Source: a virus
Virus record (IMG/VR): IMGVR_UViG_3300035564_000229
Location: 1 to 46,118 of that record
Reading direction: 5' to 3' (one strand)
Length of the DNA stretch: 46,118 bases
Shown in pieces: positions 12,007-22,197 of the stretch (the first letter of the stretch is position 1; each line of letters begins with the position of its first letter). The notes under the pieces were generated by a model. It was not told where the DNA came from and searched no databases. It saw only the letters and a list, made by a program, of their open reading frames with translations. The position numbers were made by a program, and so were the translations under genes.

Positions 12007-15000
12007 TCAATCTTCAACCTGTTCTCTCAAAATAGCCTTGAAAAGATTTGTCTTTTTTGACAACCGCCTTTTTTCTTTTGCTCTTTCAGTTCCGGTAAGT
12101 TTTTTGTTATCGAGGATTTTATTTATTGCGGCCGCGCGCTCTTTCAAAGAAGTAGCGGCGGCAATTTCTTTTGTTTCCTGATCCCCAAGTTTCTTTATGG
12201 CGAGTTCCCGGTATTTTGTTTTGAATACACCGAACCTTCCGGAATACCCGGCCGCCTTTGCTTCTTGAAAAAGAGGATGCAGTTCAGTTGTGATACCCTT
12301 CTCTTGAATATTGTTTGTTATAACGTCTTTTACGTCAAGTGAGATATTTTTCTGTTCATTCTGGGCCTTGAGACGCTCATTCTTGATTTCCTCGCTTATT
12401 CCACGATCGGAAACTTTTAAGAATGCCCCGAGTGCTGGTCCCACCATTGGTATCCCAAAAGCGTTTTCAAGTGCGCCTTTGGCCCTAAAATCAAAGTTGT
12501 CCGGCATCTTCCATACTGTTGAACCGCCAACCTGGTCATAAGTCCACTTTGCCACCAATGGTAATTCTCTTACGGGACCGGCACCGACCACATCTTGAGG
12601 AATAACCATTCCGCCAGTAAAGGAATCATAGATATTTCCCTGAGTAAGATACTGAGCGTATCCCGCGGCAAGTTCAACTGTCGGTTGGAGGGAAGCGGTC
12701 CCCAAGGGAGAAACGGAAAGTAATTCCTTTGCTAAGTTCTGTGTTCCCTTTGGTTCTCCCGCATGTACCATGCGCCATAATGTCGCTCCGATAAGTTGGC
12801 CGGAATAATCGGAGGGTATACTGAAATAAACCTGCTGCCCCGATTCTGTCCTCATTGGAAGAGGTATGCAGTAATACTTTGCTTTGTGATGGCTTGGAAT
12901 CATTTTGTAGGCGTCTTCCAGCCACTTTGCGGCCGCATCATTGATACCCAGATTATGGGCCAACCATGCCGCCCCGCCTGCGCCAGCAGCGTACATGAAC
13001 GCTTTGGGAGCAATATCATAAAGAGCCAGTTTCAGCAAATACCGCTTCGGGTCCGTCTTGAATGCATCCCAAGCCGCACGTTGGCCCTGCATATTCACGC
13101 TCGAAAATATAAAAAGTTGATTCGTCAAAGGTTTCGATGTTCCGCCAGCAAACACGTCAGGAGTTCCGGACTGTGTGCGAATAAGTTGTGCGCGGGCCTC
13201 TTTGGATATTTCAGGATGCTTTTCTTTGATGAAAGTATAATCCGCGTACTTGCGGGACTTTTCCTCAAGTTGCCCAAACGCTTCAAAGAAAGAACTTACC
13301 TTTTCCAAAACGCGATTATGCCACTCTTTGTATTCGTTCGGTTTTCCCTCAAAAGTGGCAATCTGCCTTTCAAGTTCATCTTTCCCCTCAAGTATTTTTT
13401 CACTTTCAAAATTACGTTGAATCGGGATAGCGCCTTCCCGGAAAGCATCTGCCAATCCCGAAGACATTTTTCCTGTCTGAACATAATTCCATACTTCGGG
13501 AAAAGTTTTGAAGGCATACTGTAATGTTCGGAAAGGTCCGGAAACAACCCCGTACTGAGGAATGTTTTTTATTGATCCGGCAATATCCCTGAAAGGATTT
13601 CTTAAAAGGAAAGGTAATGAATACTTTACAAATACAGCCCTTTGAATATCACCTACAGAACGCAAGAACCCCAGGATACCGTCAGCGTGCGGAAGATCGG
13701 TGTTAAGAAGATCAGCAAGTTCTTTGCTTACATTGTATCCTTGGAGTTCTCCATCCTTGAGATAGTAAACGGTTTTCATTTCGCCATCGACATGCTTGAA
13801 GCGAATGATCCCTTTTAGATTTTCGGTTTCTGCCGGCTCGACCTTGATATGGGATACAATATTTTCCTTTCCCTGGTTGTCCCTGAAAAGTTCAACGGTG
13901 GACCGGACGAAATCGCTTTTTGCCTTTGCGCGAAGGAGTCCAGAGTCATAAACGACAGTTTCGACAAAGGGGTTTCCAATAGCCCGAAGTGTTCCCTTGA
14001 CTGATTTCATACCGAGTAAAGATGCAGAAGCATTTGATCCATACTTTTCTTCGAAGTCTTTCACGATTTCACGGCGGGAATATTCCGTATTTTCCTTGAT
14101 TGTTTTGGTGAGTTCGGGTGAGAAGGTGTCAGGATATGCACCCTCTGTAAGAACGGGGATTATTTCTTTTTTCCGTAGATCAAAATAAGCATTGACCGCC
14201 TCTTCAATTTTCCCCGAACGTTCTTTTCCAAGATCCTTCCGCATATAGTCGAGTTGTTCTTGAGCGAACTTCCCCTGAATTCCTTGCGGAGCCATCTTGT
14301 CTGACAATCGGCCAGCCTGTTGCTTCATCTGCATGAATGCGCCGATATACTTTCGCACCGAATTATTATTCCAATCGTCAGCACCTTTGATCTTTGCTTT
14401 ACTCTCTGCTTCCAATGCGCCCTGTTGATATACGTGTTGCTGACCGGAAACATACTTCTGGCTTCGAGCACCGAGAAAAGGGTTTCGATCATCCGTTATT
14501 TCAATACCCATTTTCTTTGCAGCATTTACGGCATGTTCGATGATGTCGTATTTTTCAATAAGAGAACGGTATACTCCTCGCGCCAAACCTGTTTTCTTTG
14601 CTTTTATTTCGGCATCTTTCTTTACGGCTTCCGACTTTCTTTGCGTTTCCTTCTCCTCGTAACCAGAGAATATTCTTTCCTGCCTATTTGCAAGAACAGC
14701 ATCTTGCCCCTGTTGAGTTCTGTTCGTCAGTTCGTCGTAGATACCCTTGACTTCTGGATTCTTGTCAATGTGACTCATCAGTAATTCGTAGAAATGTGGA
14801 GCCTTCTGCTTAAGAAGTTCCGGCTCATTCATGAGAACCGAGAAGGCATCGGCATGCAGTTCGTCGTAGGAGTTCCGGTATTTCTTTTCCTTGAAACCTG
14901 CAATAGACTCATCCCATGGTCGCCATTCGGCAGACACGGCCTTCAATTCATTCTTGACATCGCGCTGAGAAATGAGTCCGCCGGACAGTTTGAAGTTTTC

Positions 15001-18000
15001 GTCGATATTCACCGGTTCAACAAAAAGCGTTGCCTTCAGATATTTGAATAGAGTTCCGATCTTCCCGGTGACGTGCTGTGCGACGTGTCCTATTTCATGT
15101 GCCAAGGTCTTTGCGAGCTGTTCAGGGTCTTTGCCAAGGTCTGCGCGTAGTTTTATATTTCTCCCGCTTGCCGTTCCGCGCGCCTGTCCGCCGGCAGCAC
15201 GAAGTTTTTCCAAGACCTTTGGAGATTCTCCATTCGCCAGCTTGCCAGCCATCTCGACAAGCTCGGGAGTCTCTACCAATGGAGGCGTAGGATCATTGCG
15301 GTTTGCATAGTCACCGACCGAGGCACCGCGCGCAAAAAGACTTGTCTGTTCACTCGCTTGCTGCTCCTTCTCAAACAACGGCGTCCCCTCTGTCCCGGCC
15401 CCCGCGGCCTTTGCCTGTTGCTCACGGAACGCCTTCTCGGTTTCTATAGCCTTCTGCGTTACGCTATGGGGATCTTCGAGACCGGCCATTTCTGCTTGGG
15501 TGAAATCGATAGGCTTCTTTGCAGGAACCGCAGCAGCCGCTTCCGCTTCAAGGCTTTTCCGGTAATCGCTGACCTGGGAGTCGATGTCTTTGCTGTCTTT
15601 TGTAAGATTTTTTAGCACGCTTCTTTGCTCGTTTATCGTCTTTTCTGTAGGAAGCGTCCTGATAAATTCCAAAAATTCAGAAGGAGTCTGCATTTTATCA
15701 GCCGATGTTCCTAAGTCGGAAAGCGTTTTCTCGTATCTTGAAACAAACCTCTTCCTCATTTCGTCAACATTTTTTCCTGTCGGAGAAGAAAACCTTCCTA
15801 AGTCTTGTGCGAAATTCTTATCTCCCGCTTGCGCAAGAGACTCTTTTTTCATAGGATTGTTTTTGAGATAGTTTGCCGCTTCGTAAAGTTTCAAATTCTG
15901 TTCAATATCAGACTGAAGGCTTTCAATATCTTTTTCTCTTTGAGCATTCAGGTCGTTTGCGTGGTTGCCTACCCGTTGTTCAATAACAAACGGACGAGCG
16001 TACTCAGGGATGTCCTTCATTTCTACAGCGTGTTTTCCGGTGACAGCATTGGCAGGTTCGAGAAGTGAGGTAACTTCTTCGTGAGTTTTGTCGAGAAGAT
16101 AATTGTCTAATTTGGAGGGTAAGTACTCGTCTGCCGGGGCATTGATGGCTTGAAGCTCTTTGTTTGCTTCTTCTGGAATTCCCTCTCCGCGGCCAGGACC
16201 TTTTCCTTGTAGGGAGAGGTCTTCCGCTCCGGGTAAATCTGTACGGGGCTTCCCCTGTATGTCACTACGGATTCCGTTGACGGCTTGTATGGCTCGTTCA
16301 AGGGCGCTCCGGTCCTCGGGTGTCTGTACCTTGCCTGTTGCGAGGAGTCGCCGTGCCCGTTGTTCGATTTGTCTGAGGTCGGTATCTGTAACATACGGCT
16401 TGTCCCCTACTTGTTTCCCTTGTATAGTATAAGGCGCGGAAGCACCATTGTCAACACTTATTTGGTTTTTCCCGGTACGCTTCATCTGGTTAAGCGCATC
16501 ATCAGCCTGTTTTAAGTTGTCTCCTATTCCGCCGGAAACGGTAATGGAAGCACCCTTTACTTTTACTTCGTCAGGAAGTGAGTTAAGAAATTCTTTGGCC
16601 TGTTCATGCTGCCCCTTATTGAGAATAACGGCGAATTCTTCCCCTCCAATTCTTCCGAATTCTGCATCAGGGAAATGTGCTTGAACGGATGATCCGACAC
16701 CGCGAAGAACATTATCTCCCTCGTCATGACCATAGGTATCGTTTACGGCCTTGAAGTCGTCTATGTCGAATATCAGAACGTCTTTTGATGGGTCCTTCCC
16801 GGCCGCTTCAACCTTCGGGCGAATCGTATTGGAGTTCTGAATGCCGGTCGTGAGGTCGATATTTTCCTTCGGCATCTCAATCGCCTTATCCGGAGCGTTC
16901 TTGAGGATGTCCGATTCCGGTTGGGGTGTTTTGACCCCACCTTTTGCAGCCTCACCTGCCAATGCCGTTTCGAGAAGGTCTGGCTTTTGACGCTTTGCAA
17001 GAGCCCCCATTCCCGCGCCCAAGATTGCCCCAGATAGAATTTCTTCCGGTGTCCCGCCTGCAGCAGCAGTGCCGCCGGCGAACCCTGCCGCCCCGCTTGC
17101 TACCTGTGCTACCTTCTGAATGATCGGTGCCGCTTCCTTGGTCAAGGCGCTGGCCACCGGTCCAAGTATCTTCGCTGGACCAACCATTGCAGCGTTTCTC
17201 AACGCAGCCTGACCCATGTTCTGACCCGTCACCGCGGCTTCCCCGGCCCCAAGTGCCCCGAATCCTGTCATGTCGCCAAGGGCCTCTATGGCGGTCTTAT
17301 ACACGCTCGGATTGACCTTTTCGAGTGCCGGGAGAATTTTGGTCAGGGATTTGAGAGGTATCTTCGAAAGAAGACCTTTCACCGCAGCAATACCACCACC
17401 ACCGGCAAGTTCAAAAATTGGTATCTGCGTCAGGAGAGCCCCGCCTTCGATTGCCAACTTTCCAGCCAATCCCATATCGTCGATCTGCCGTTGTTGCTCC
17501 TTGGTCGTGTTTTCGTCGATGTCTACCAGAAGTTCGGCAAAATCTTTGCGATACTGTTTTTCCCTCTCCGGATCAAGGTACGTCATTCCGGATGCCCGAC
17601 GAGCCAATTCTGCGAAATTCAAGAACCCCTTGGCGGATTCGTCGATGATCTTTCCCAGGACGAGTTTACCCTTTTCGATAATGCCAATCTCGAGTAGTGG
17701 TTCAGGTTGTGCAAATTCGACATTCTCTTTAATCCCGGAAGGCTGTGGTTCCCCAAGACCAAGAAGTTCCTCGACAGATCCGGCAGAGGATTCAGATATA
17801 CCACTAACCGACAACGCAGGAAGGGTTGTATTTCCCATTCGACCCATAACCTGAGCGACATAATCAGTGGTGAATACCCTGCCGTCATTGCTTTTGGGAT
17901 TTATCGTTCCATCGGGAAGGACCGCACTTGGTCCACCGTGATAATCAGCAAGGACAAGAGGAATACTGCCGTTATATTTTTTCAATAGTTCTGAAAGAAG

Positions 18001-18372
18001 AGTAGTCCCGTAACGAATATTGGTATCTGGCTCGTGAAGTTTTTGCTCATCGAAAGTGTCACCGAGTTTGCTGGCAATAGACCGCCCTGTTCCTGGCATG
18101 ATCTGCATGAGTCCCGAGGCTCCCTTTGGAGACACCGCGGAAGGATTGCCGGCCGATTCTTGACCTATGACCGCCTTGACAAGTTCGGGATCAACGCCAT
18201 TTTCTTCCGAATGTTTCATGACAAGAGTGTCGAGATCAAACATTTCCGGCGATTGATTATAGGAAGGCGGGGACTGACTATTCAATCCCAGAATAGTTTC
18301 GACAGACCCCTCATTGTCAGTTTCGGGGGAAGGGGAAGATAATCCAAGCAGTTCTTCAACGGTTCCTATCAT
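12007..18372 (-). CDS. Giant internal virion protein: lytic transglycosylase, GGDEF and HExxH domains
   Basis: 2121 residues from ATG 18372, which overlaps the upstream TGA (ATGA). Residues ~46-165 form a soluble lytic transglycosylase domain (IGQESAGNP with catalytic Glu72; ASGLMQIMPGT; LADYHGGP). Residues ~503-640 are a GGDEF domain: FDIDDFKAVNDTYGHDEGDN (metal Asp536 region) and RIGGEEF (574-580), without the RxxD inhibitory site. Residues ~1081-1100 hold AHEIGHVAQH, a zinc-peptidase HExxH. The long C-terminal part (LLRNPFRDIAGS…, YDIAPKAFMYAAGAGGAAWLA) resembles phage polyvalent-protein-associated modules. By analogy with T7 gp16 it would be ejected with the DNA to cross the wall. Alanine/glycine segments around 390-460 may enter membranes. 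The stop is TGA; see the read-through finding. Confidence 0.85.
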   Translation of the reverse strand: MIGTVEELLGLSSPSPETDNEGSVETILGLNSQSPPSYNQSPEMFDLDTLVMKHSEENGVDPELVKAVIGQESAGNPSAVSPKGASGLMQIMPGTGRSIASKLGDTFDEQKLHEPDTNIRYGTTLLSELLKKYNGSIPLVLADYHGGPSAVLPDGTINPKSNDGRVFTTDYVAQVMGRMGNTTLPALSVSGISESSAGSVEELLGLGEPQPSGIKENVEFAQPEPLLEIGIIEKGKLVLGKIIDESAKGFLNFAELARRASGMTYLDPEREKQYRKDFAELLVDIDENTTKEQQRQIDDMGLAGKLAIEGGALLTQIPIFELAGGGGIAAVKGLLSKIPLKSLTKILPALEKVNPSVYKTAIEALGDMTGFGALGAGEAAVTGQNMGQAALRNAAMVGPAKILGPVASALTKEAAPIIQKVAQVASGAAGFAGGTAAAGGTPEEILSGAILGAGMGALAKRQKPDLLETALAGEAAKGGVKTPQPESDILKNAPDKAIEMPKENIDLTTGIQNSNTIRPKVEAAGKDPSKDVLIFDIDDFKAVNDTYGHDEGDNVLRGVGSSVQAHFPDAEFGRIGGEEFAVILNKGQHEQAKEFLNSLPDEVKVKGASITVSGGIGDNLKQADDALNQMKRTGKNQISVDNGASAPYTIQGKQVGDKPYVTDTDLRQIEQRARRLLATGKVQTPEDRSALERAIQAVNGIRSDIQGKPRTDLPGAEDLSLQGKGPGRGEGIPEEANKELQAINAPADEYLPSKLDNYLLDKTHEEVTSLLEPANAVTGKHAVEMKDIPEYARPFVIEQRVGNHANDLNAQREKDIESLQSDIEQNLKLYEAANYLKNNPMKKESLAQAGDKNFAQDLGRFSSPTGKNVDEMRKRFVSRYEKTLSDLGTSADKMQTPSEFLEFIRTLPTEKTINEQRSVLKNLTKDSKDIDSQVSDYRKSLEAEAAAAVPAKKPIDFTQAEMAGLEDPHSVTQKAIETEKAFREQQAKAAGAGTEGTPLFEKEQQASEQTSLFARGASVGDYANRNDPTPPLVETPELVEMAGKLANGESPKVLEKLRAAGGQARGTASGRNIKLRADLGKDPEQLAKTLAHEIGHVAQHVTGKIGTLFKYLKATLFVEPVNIDENFKLSGGLISQRDVKNELKAVSAEWRPWDESIAGFKEKKYRNSYDELHADAFSVLMNEPELLKQKAPHFYELLMSHIDKNPEVKGIYDELTNRTQQGQDAVLANRQERIFSGYEEKETQRKSEAVKKDAEIKAKKTGLARGVYRSLIEKYDIIEHAVNAAKKMGIEITDDRNPFLGARSQKYVSGQQHVYQQGALEAESKAKIKGADDWNNNSVRKYIGAFMQMKQQAGRLSDKMAPQGIQGKFAQEQLDYMRKDLGKERSGKIEEAVNAYFDLRKKEIIPVLTEGAYPDTFSPELTKTIKENTEYSRREIVKDFEEKYGSNASASLLGMKSVKGTLRAIGNPFVETVVYDSGLLRAKAKSDFVRSTVELFRDNQGKENIVSHIKVEPAETENLKGIIRFKHVDGEMKTVYYLKDGELQGYNVSKELADLLNTDLPHADGILGFLRSVGDIQRAVFVKYSLPFLLRNPFRDIAGSIKNIPQYGVVSGPFRTLQYAFKTFPEVWNYVQTGKMSSGLADAFREGAIPIQRNFESEKILEGKDELERQIATFEGKPNEYKEWHNRVLEKVSSFFEAFGQLEEKSRKYADYTFIKEKHPEISKEARAQLIRTQSGTPDVFAGGTSKPLTNQLFIFSSVNMQGQRAAWDAFKTDPKRYLLKLALYDIAPKAFMYAAGAGGAAWLAHNLGINDAAAKWLEDAYKMIPSHHKAKYYCIPLPMRTESGQQVYFSIPSDYSGQLIGATLWRMVHAGEPKGTQNLAKELLSVSPLGTASLQPTVELAAGYAQYLTQGNIYDSFTGGMVIPQDVVGAGPVRELPLVAKWTYDQVGGSTVWKMPDNFDFRAKGALENAFGIPMVGPALGAFLKVSDRGISEEIKNERLKAQNEQKNISLDVKDVITNNIQEKGITTELHPLFQEAKAAGYSGRFGVFKTKYRELAIKKLGDQETKEIAAATSLKERAAAINKILDNKKLTGTERAKEKRRLSKKTNLFKAILREQVED

Positions 18373-19739
18373 TTCAGATTTTGCCCAAGAACATTTTTGG
18401 GATAGGTAATCATATCAATATTTTTTTGCTGTGCCTCTCTTAACAATTCGAGAATTTTTTCCTCCGTGTATACCATTCCTGTTGAGGGATTTACTTTTCC
18501 TATCCACCACAATGCGGCAATTTTTTTATCTTCGGGAACCGCCGTTATGTCTTTGGCATCCGTGTCAAGAATGTTTTTCACCTGCATTGCCTTCCGAGTG
18601 GCTTGGTCCGCGGTCATACCATTTTCGAAATTATCCCAGGCAATTTTTTTGACATCAATATCGGGAGAATCGTTTTTGGTAGCAGCATCTAAGGCGGTAC
18701 GCAACTTATCACTTTCGGCAATATCACGCGTAGTTTGCTTTTCCAACGTAGCACGCATTGTCTTCAGTGACTCCTTGGTTGCGTCTTGTGATGCCTTTAT
18801 GGAAGCATTTTTTACTGATGCATCAACGGTGTACTTGGTATTTGCATCCAGCACACCAGCTTCTTCAGCATGCTTCCGTATCGCTGCTTGTTCCTTATGA
18901 TCGTCATTTACAGCATCGAGAAATACTTTGTTTGCCGCAGCAACAGCCTCGTGAGCAGGGTTTGAATTTTTATGAGTCAAGGCATTTTGAATTGCCGCAT
19001 TCTTTTTGTCCTCAAGAATTTTTATATAGTCCCGGTTTTCAGGTGAAACCGTTGACAATATCTTACTCATTGTTTCCGGTGTACTCGCAGGAGCTGCAGA
19101 AGCAGGTGTAGGATTTAACGAAGGGGCTGGAGCCGGTTGCTGTTGAGGAGAGATAGACTGCGTTATTAAATCTGCGTTCCCACCGGGTGTCGGCTGAGTA
19201 ATATCATTTCCCGCAGTCTGGCCCAGAACAGACCCGGCTACTGCTTTCTGAAAACTTTCTTGACCGTTATCGGTTTGACCAGAAGACATACTTGATAAGG
19301 ATGATGGAGGTCCAACAAATGACGAAAAAGATTTTCTCGCGGGAGCGGCAGTCGCTTGCGGTGCGGGTTGTTCGAGAGCGGGACCACCCGTCTGTCCACC
19401 AGCATCAGATATGATAGCCTCTCTTTTCGCCTTTTCTACACTGTAAAGCTGCATGTATGTAACTGTTTGCTTCATCCTCTCAAAATATGCTTCCTTATTT
19501 TGCTTGTCCGTTTCAGTGGGAACGAGTTTTTCTCTTATTACCTTCTCTGCCTCCGGGTCTAATCCCATGAATGGAAGATCATCAATTGTACTTTTATAAG
19601 CCAAATTGACGGCATCCGCCGAGTTCTTGATGCTTTCAAATTTTTGAAGGGCGCCTTGGATTAATGTTCCGGCTTGTTCGGCAAATTTTCCCCAAGAATT
19701 CCCGCCCGCCCCAACATCCGGCGTTTGCATCGGTATCAT
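18369..19739 (-). CDS. Internal virion protein, coiled-coil
   Basis: 456 residues from ATG 19739. The first ~130 residues are helical. A central Gln/Pro/Ala/Ser-rich linker (about 125-225, with runs such as QQQPAPAPS) separates them from a second long alpha-helical region of Lys, Asp, Ala and Thr. No catalytic motif is visible. It sits directly between the giant transglycosylase protein and a 95-residue membrane-anchored protein, an order like the T7 internal core genes 14-15-16. I infer it is a component of the DNA-ejection apparatus. It ends TGA TAG in tandem, overlapping the next ATG. Confidence 0.7.
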   Translation of the reverse strand: MIPMQTPDVGAGGNSWGKFAEQAGTLIQGALQKFESIKNSADAVNLAYKSTIDDLPFMGLDPEAEKVIREKLVPTETDKQNKEAYFERMKQTVTYMQLYSVEKAKREAIISDAGGQTGGPALEQPAPQATAAPARKSFSSFVGPPSSLSSMSSGQTDNGQESFQKAVAGSVLGQTAGNDITQPTPGGNADLITQSISPQQQPAPAPSLNPTPASAAPASTPETMSKILSTVSPENRDYIKILEDKKNAAIQNALTHKNSNPAHEAVAAANKVFLDAVNDDHKEQAAIRKHAEEAGVLDANTKYTVDASVKNASIKASQDATKESLKTMRATLEKQTTRDIAESDKLRTALDAATKNDSPDIDVKKIAWDNFENGMTADQATRKAMQVKNILDTDAKDITAVPEDKKIAALWWIGKVNPSTGMVYTEEKILELLREAQQKNIDMITYPKNVLGQNLK

Positions 19740-19745
19740 AATGTT

Positions 19746-20033
19746 TTACCTTCCTGCCCAAATATCAAGGACTGATTTCTTGAGTTCGGGATATTTTGAG
19801 ATCTTATTGTTTAACATGGTCATATCCGCAAGTCGAACGTTTTCATGAGCGTTGTACTTGCTCGTGTCCGCGTTCTGCTGTTGAATGTCAAGTTCCCGGT
19901 TATTCAGTTTCATATTGGCAATATTTGTCTCTCCGACAGCAGCGGAATTTTTATCCGCCGCATTGGAAGAAGACCATGCAGAAACCCCCGCCGCGGTAAG
20001 ACCGACTATTAAAGAAACAATTGATGAGAACAT
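19746..20033 (-). CDS. Small internal virion protein with N-terminal membrane segment
   Basis: 95 residues from ATG 20033. Residues 1-22 (FSSIVSLIVGLTAAGVSAWSSS) form a single hydrophobic helix. The remainder is a polar amphipathic helix rich in Asn, Gln, Ala and Lys. Size, topology and position (upstream of two larger ejection-type proteins) resemble T7 gp14-like proteins that form the outer-membrane part of the ejection channel. The function is inferred only from context. The gene is spaced six bases from the next. Confidence 0.6.
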   Translation of the reverse strand: MFSSIVSLIVGLTAAGVSAWSSSNAADKNSAAVGETNIANMKLNNRELDIQQQNADTSKYNAHENVRLADMTMLNNKISKYPELKKSVLDIWAGR

Positions 20034-20045
20034 AATTCACCACCT

Positions 20046-22166
20046 TTACCTACTAAAAAGATTGTAGAATCCTAAAGTTAAAACATTGTAAAGCCTTTCC
20101 TCGCTGGACATTCCTTGTCCTGACGAGATATTTCCGGTAAACATCCCGCGTAGTGTCTCGACAGCTTTGCCTTCACCTTTGTATGGCTGATCCGTTCCTG
20201 TGAGATCATAAATCATCACATTGCCTTTTTCGTCTTTATTGATACTTTGCAAATGAGTCGCATCGACGGCAATGTAGTCACCGGTCGGAATGGTCACAGA
20301 CGAACCCTGAACTGAGGCGTTTTGATTTTTGATAGTTATTAATTGCCCGCCAACCAAAGCCGGAGTACTTTTTTCACTTTTCCACTCGGCCCCCGCAGTA
20401 GTAAAAGTTGCCGGCATAGATGTTGAAGAGGGGTCAATGGTAATATCAGGCTTGAACTCGCTACTGTTATCATTCGCATCGGTAGCAACAACGTTTCCAT
20501 TGACGTCTTCGGTAAGTTTTATTCCCGACGGCAACATTTTCATGACGGCTTTTAAATCCTTCTTATCTTTGGCACTCAGGGTTGTACTTGAATCAATAGT
20601 ATACATTGCCTGATCAATAGGATTTGTCAATCGACCATCAGAAGCAGCAGAAACCTCACCCCTTGCCCATTGAATATATTTTGCATCTGGAACCGCAGGG
20701 GCCTCGACGCCAAATTCAGCTTTATACCAAATTTTTAATTCAGGTGCAAGATTTGGATTTGTAGTCGGGTTCCAATTTGGATTATTGGCCGAAGCTGCCA
20801 AATCGACATTTTTTGCAACAAAGGTTGCAAAGCGTTTCGATGCATCCCAATAATCTTTACTTTTTTGGTCGGATTCCGCCATAGACATAGTGCGTTCCTT
20901 AAAACCATCCGGACCATAATCGGCAAGAAATACCCCACGCGCTATTTCATCCTGAGTTTTTGCCGTATCGGACGCAATCCCAAGCGATCCTTTTACTTCA
21001 CTTCCTTTAACGGCCGCAGTGCTTCCGACAGAAACCTTATTGCCGTTCTTGTCAAGGGCATATCCGTATAAGGAGAAGGCGCGGTCTTGTTTTGTGGCGT
21101 CCATGTTGTCAATATTTGCCAAGACCTCTTTTTCTTGCAGGGTATACGTTTTGTTTTTAAGACCAAATTCATTTGCGGCAATTTCAAGAGATCCCATGAT
21201 ATGCGTTCCGTCCGCAGCAGTATACCCTTTGAGGCCGGCACTCTGAAGATTGATACCTTGCTGTTCAAGCCAATTACGGTCTTCGGCGATCCTTTCAGCA
21301 GATTTTATCTGAGCTCCGGCTATTGTCTCATTCGAAGAAATATTCATTCCGGCGATCTTTTCCCCCGATACTATACCCGCAAGTGTCAATTCTTTACTCT
21401 GTGAAAGTTGTCCCCATCGGTAAGTATTGTCAGAAGCTTTTTGCATCAAAGCGTAAGAAGTATCGTTAAGCGTTCCGGATCCAAATTCCCAATTGATCTC
21501 GTCTTTAGTTGCCCCGGCATTCACTCGGTCTCGGATCGAAGTGAACTTCTGGTCTTTCAGCTGACCGCGCAGGCCCTCAATCGTGAGTTCTCCGGTTGTT
21601 ATATCCATCCCCTGTTTTTTATTGAGGTAATCCTGTGTTCTTTGCATCTGGGTAATGTCCAGGTCTTTCCCGGTCAGTTGCTTATATGATGCCGCGGCCG
21701 TAGGAAAGTCGCCAGCCACAACAGCAGTCTCATAAGTTTTCCAACCCTGGTCCTGCTGACTCTTTAAAGTATTCAAACCAAGGGTCCCAACATCGGTATA
21801 ATTTTTGATGCCTTGATTCACCATTTCCTGCTCGCCTTGAGCCATACCGATTTTATTCTGAGATACCGCCCCAAGAACCTTCTGTTCGACACCCTGTTGA
21901 ACCCGGACCGCAGAACCCTGGCCGATGTTTGGAGCGAACTGTCCGCCCGTGGTTGCCCTCAGATTGGACGCAGCGCGCACCATAGCCTCGTTCGAGGCTG
22001 TCCGATACGGAGTATATGCCTCGCCCGATACCTGGCCTCCAATGCCTTTATAGACGTCTTGCGATAGTTGATCTCCCGTCTTGAGGGAATCGAAAGCACC
22101 CGTCAATGTACTAATAGACGGCGTTATCAGGTCGAGACCGACCGAATCTACTCCGTTAATATTCAT
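20046..22166 (-). CDS. Putative virion (internal/tail) structural protein
   Basis: 706 residues from ATG 22166, with a GGGAGAAT site upstream. N-terminal residues 1-130 are Gln/Gly/Ala-rich and helical (…QGVEQKVLGAVSQNKIGMAQGEQEMVNQG). The middle, around 260-330, has repeating GEKIAGMNISSNETIAGAQIKS-like heptads, and the C-terminal third is beta-rich. No enzyme motif is seen. Length and position between the fibre gene and the small internal proteins suggest a core or tail-tip component. I do not recognise a named family. Confidence 0.65.
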   Translation of the reverse strand: MNINGVDSVGLDLITPSISTLTGAFDSLKTGDQLSQDVYKGIGGQVSGEAYTPYRTASNEAMVRAASNLRATTGGQFAPNIGQGSAVRVQQGVEQKVLGAVSQNKIGMAQGEQEMVNQGIKNYTDVGTLGLNTLKSQQDQGWKTYETAVVAGDFPTAAASYKQLTGKDLDITQMQRTQDYLNKKQGMDITTGELTIEGLRGQLKDQKFTSIRDRVNAGATKDEINWEFGSGTLNDTSYALMQKASDNTYRWGQLSQSKELTLAGIVSGEKIAGMNISSNETIAGAQIKSAERIAEDRNWLEQQGINLQSAGLKGYTAADGTHIMGSLEIAANEFGLKNKTYTLQEKEVLANIDNMDATKQDRAFSLYGYALDKNGNKVSVGSTAAVKGSEVKGSLGIASDTAKTQDEIARGVFLADYGPDGFKERTMSMAESDQKSKDYWDASKRFATFVAKNVDLAASANNPNWNPTTNPNLAPELKIWYKAEFGVEAPAVPDAKYIQWARGEVSAASDGRLTNPIDQAMYTIDSSTTLSAKDKKDLKAVMKMLPSGIKLTEDVNGNVVATDANDNSSEFKPDITIDPSSTSMPATFTTAGAEWKSEKSTPALVGGQLITIKNQNASVQGSSVTIPTGDYIAVDATHLQSINKDEKGNVMIYDLTGTDQPYKGEGKAVETLRGMFTGNISSGQGMSSEERLYNVLTLGFYNLFSR

Positions 22167-22197
22167 CTTTTATTCTCCCTGTTTCCTTTGTTTCGGT

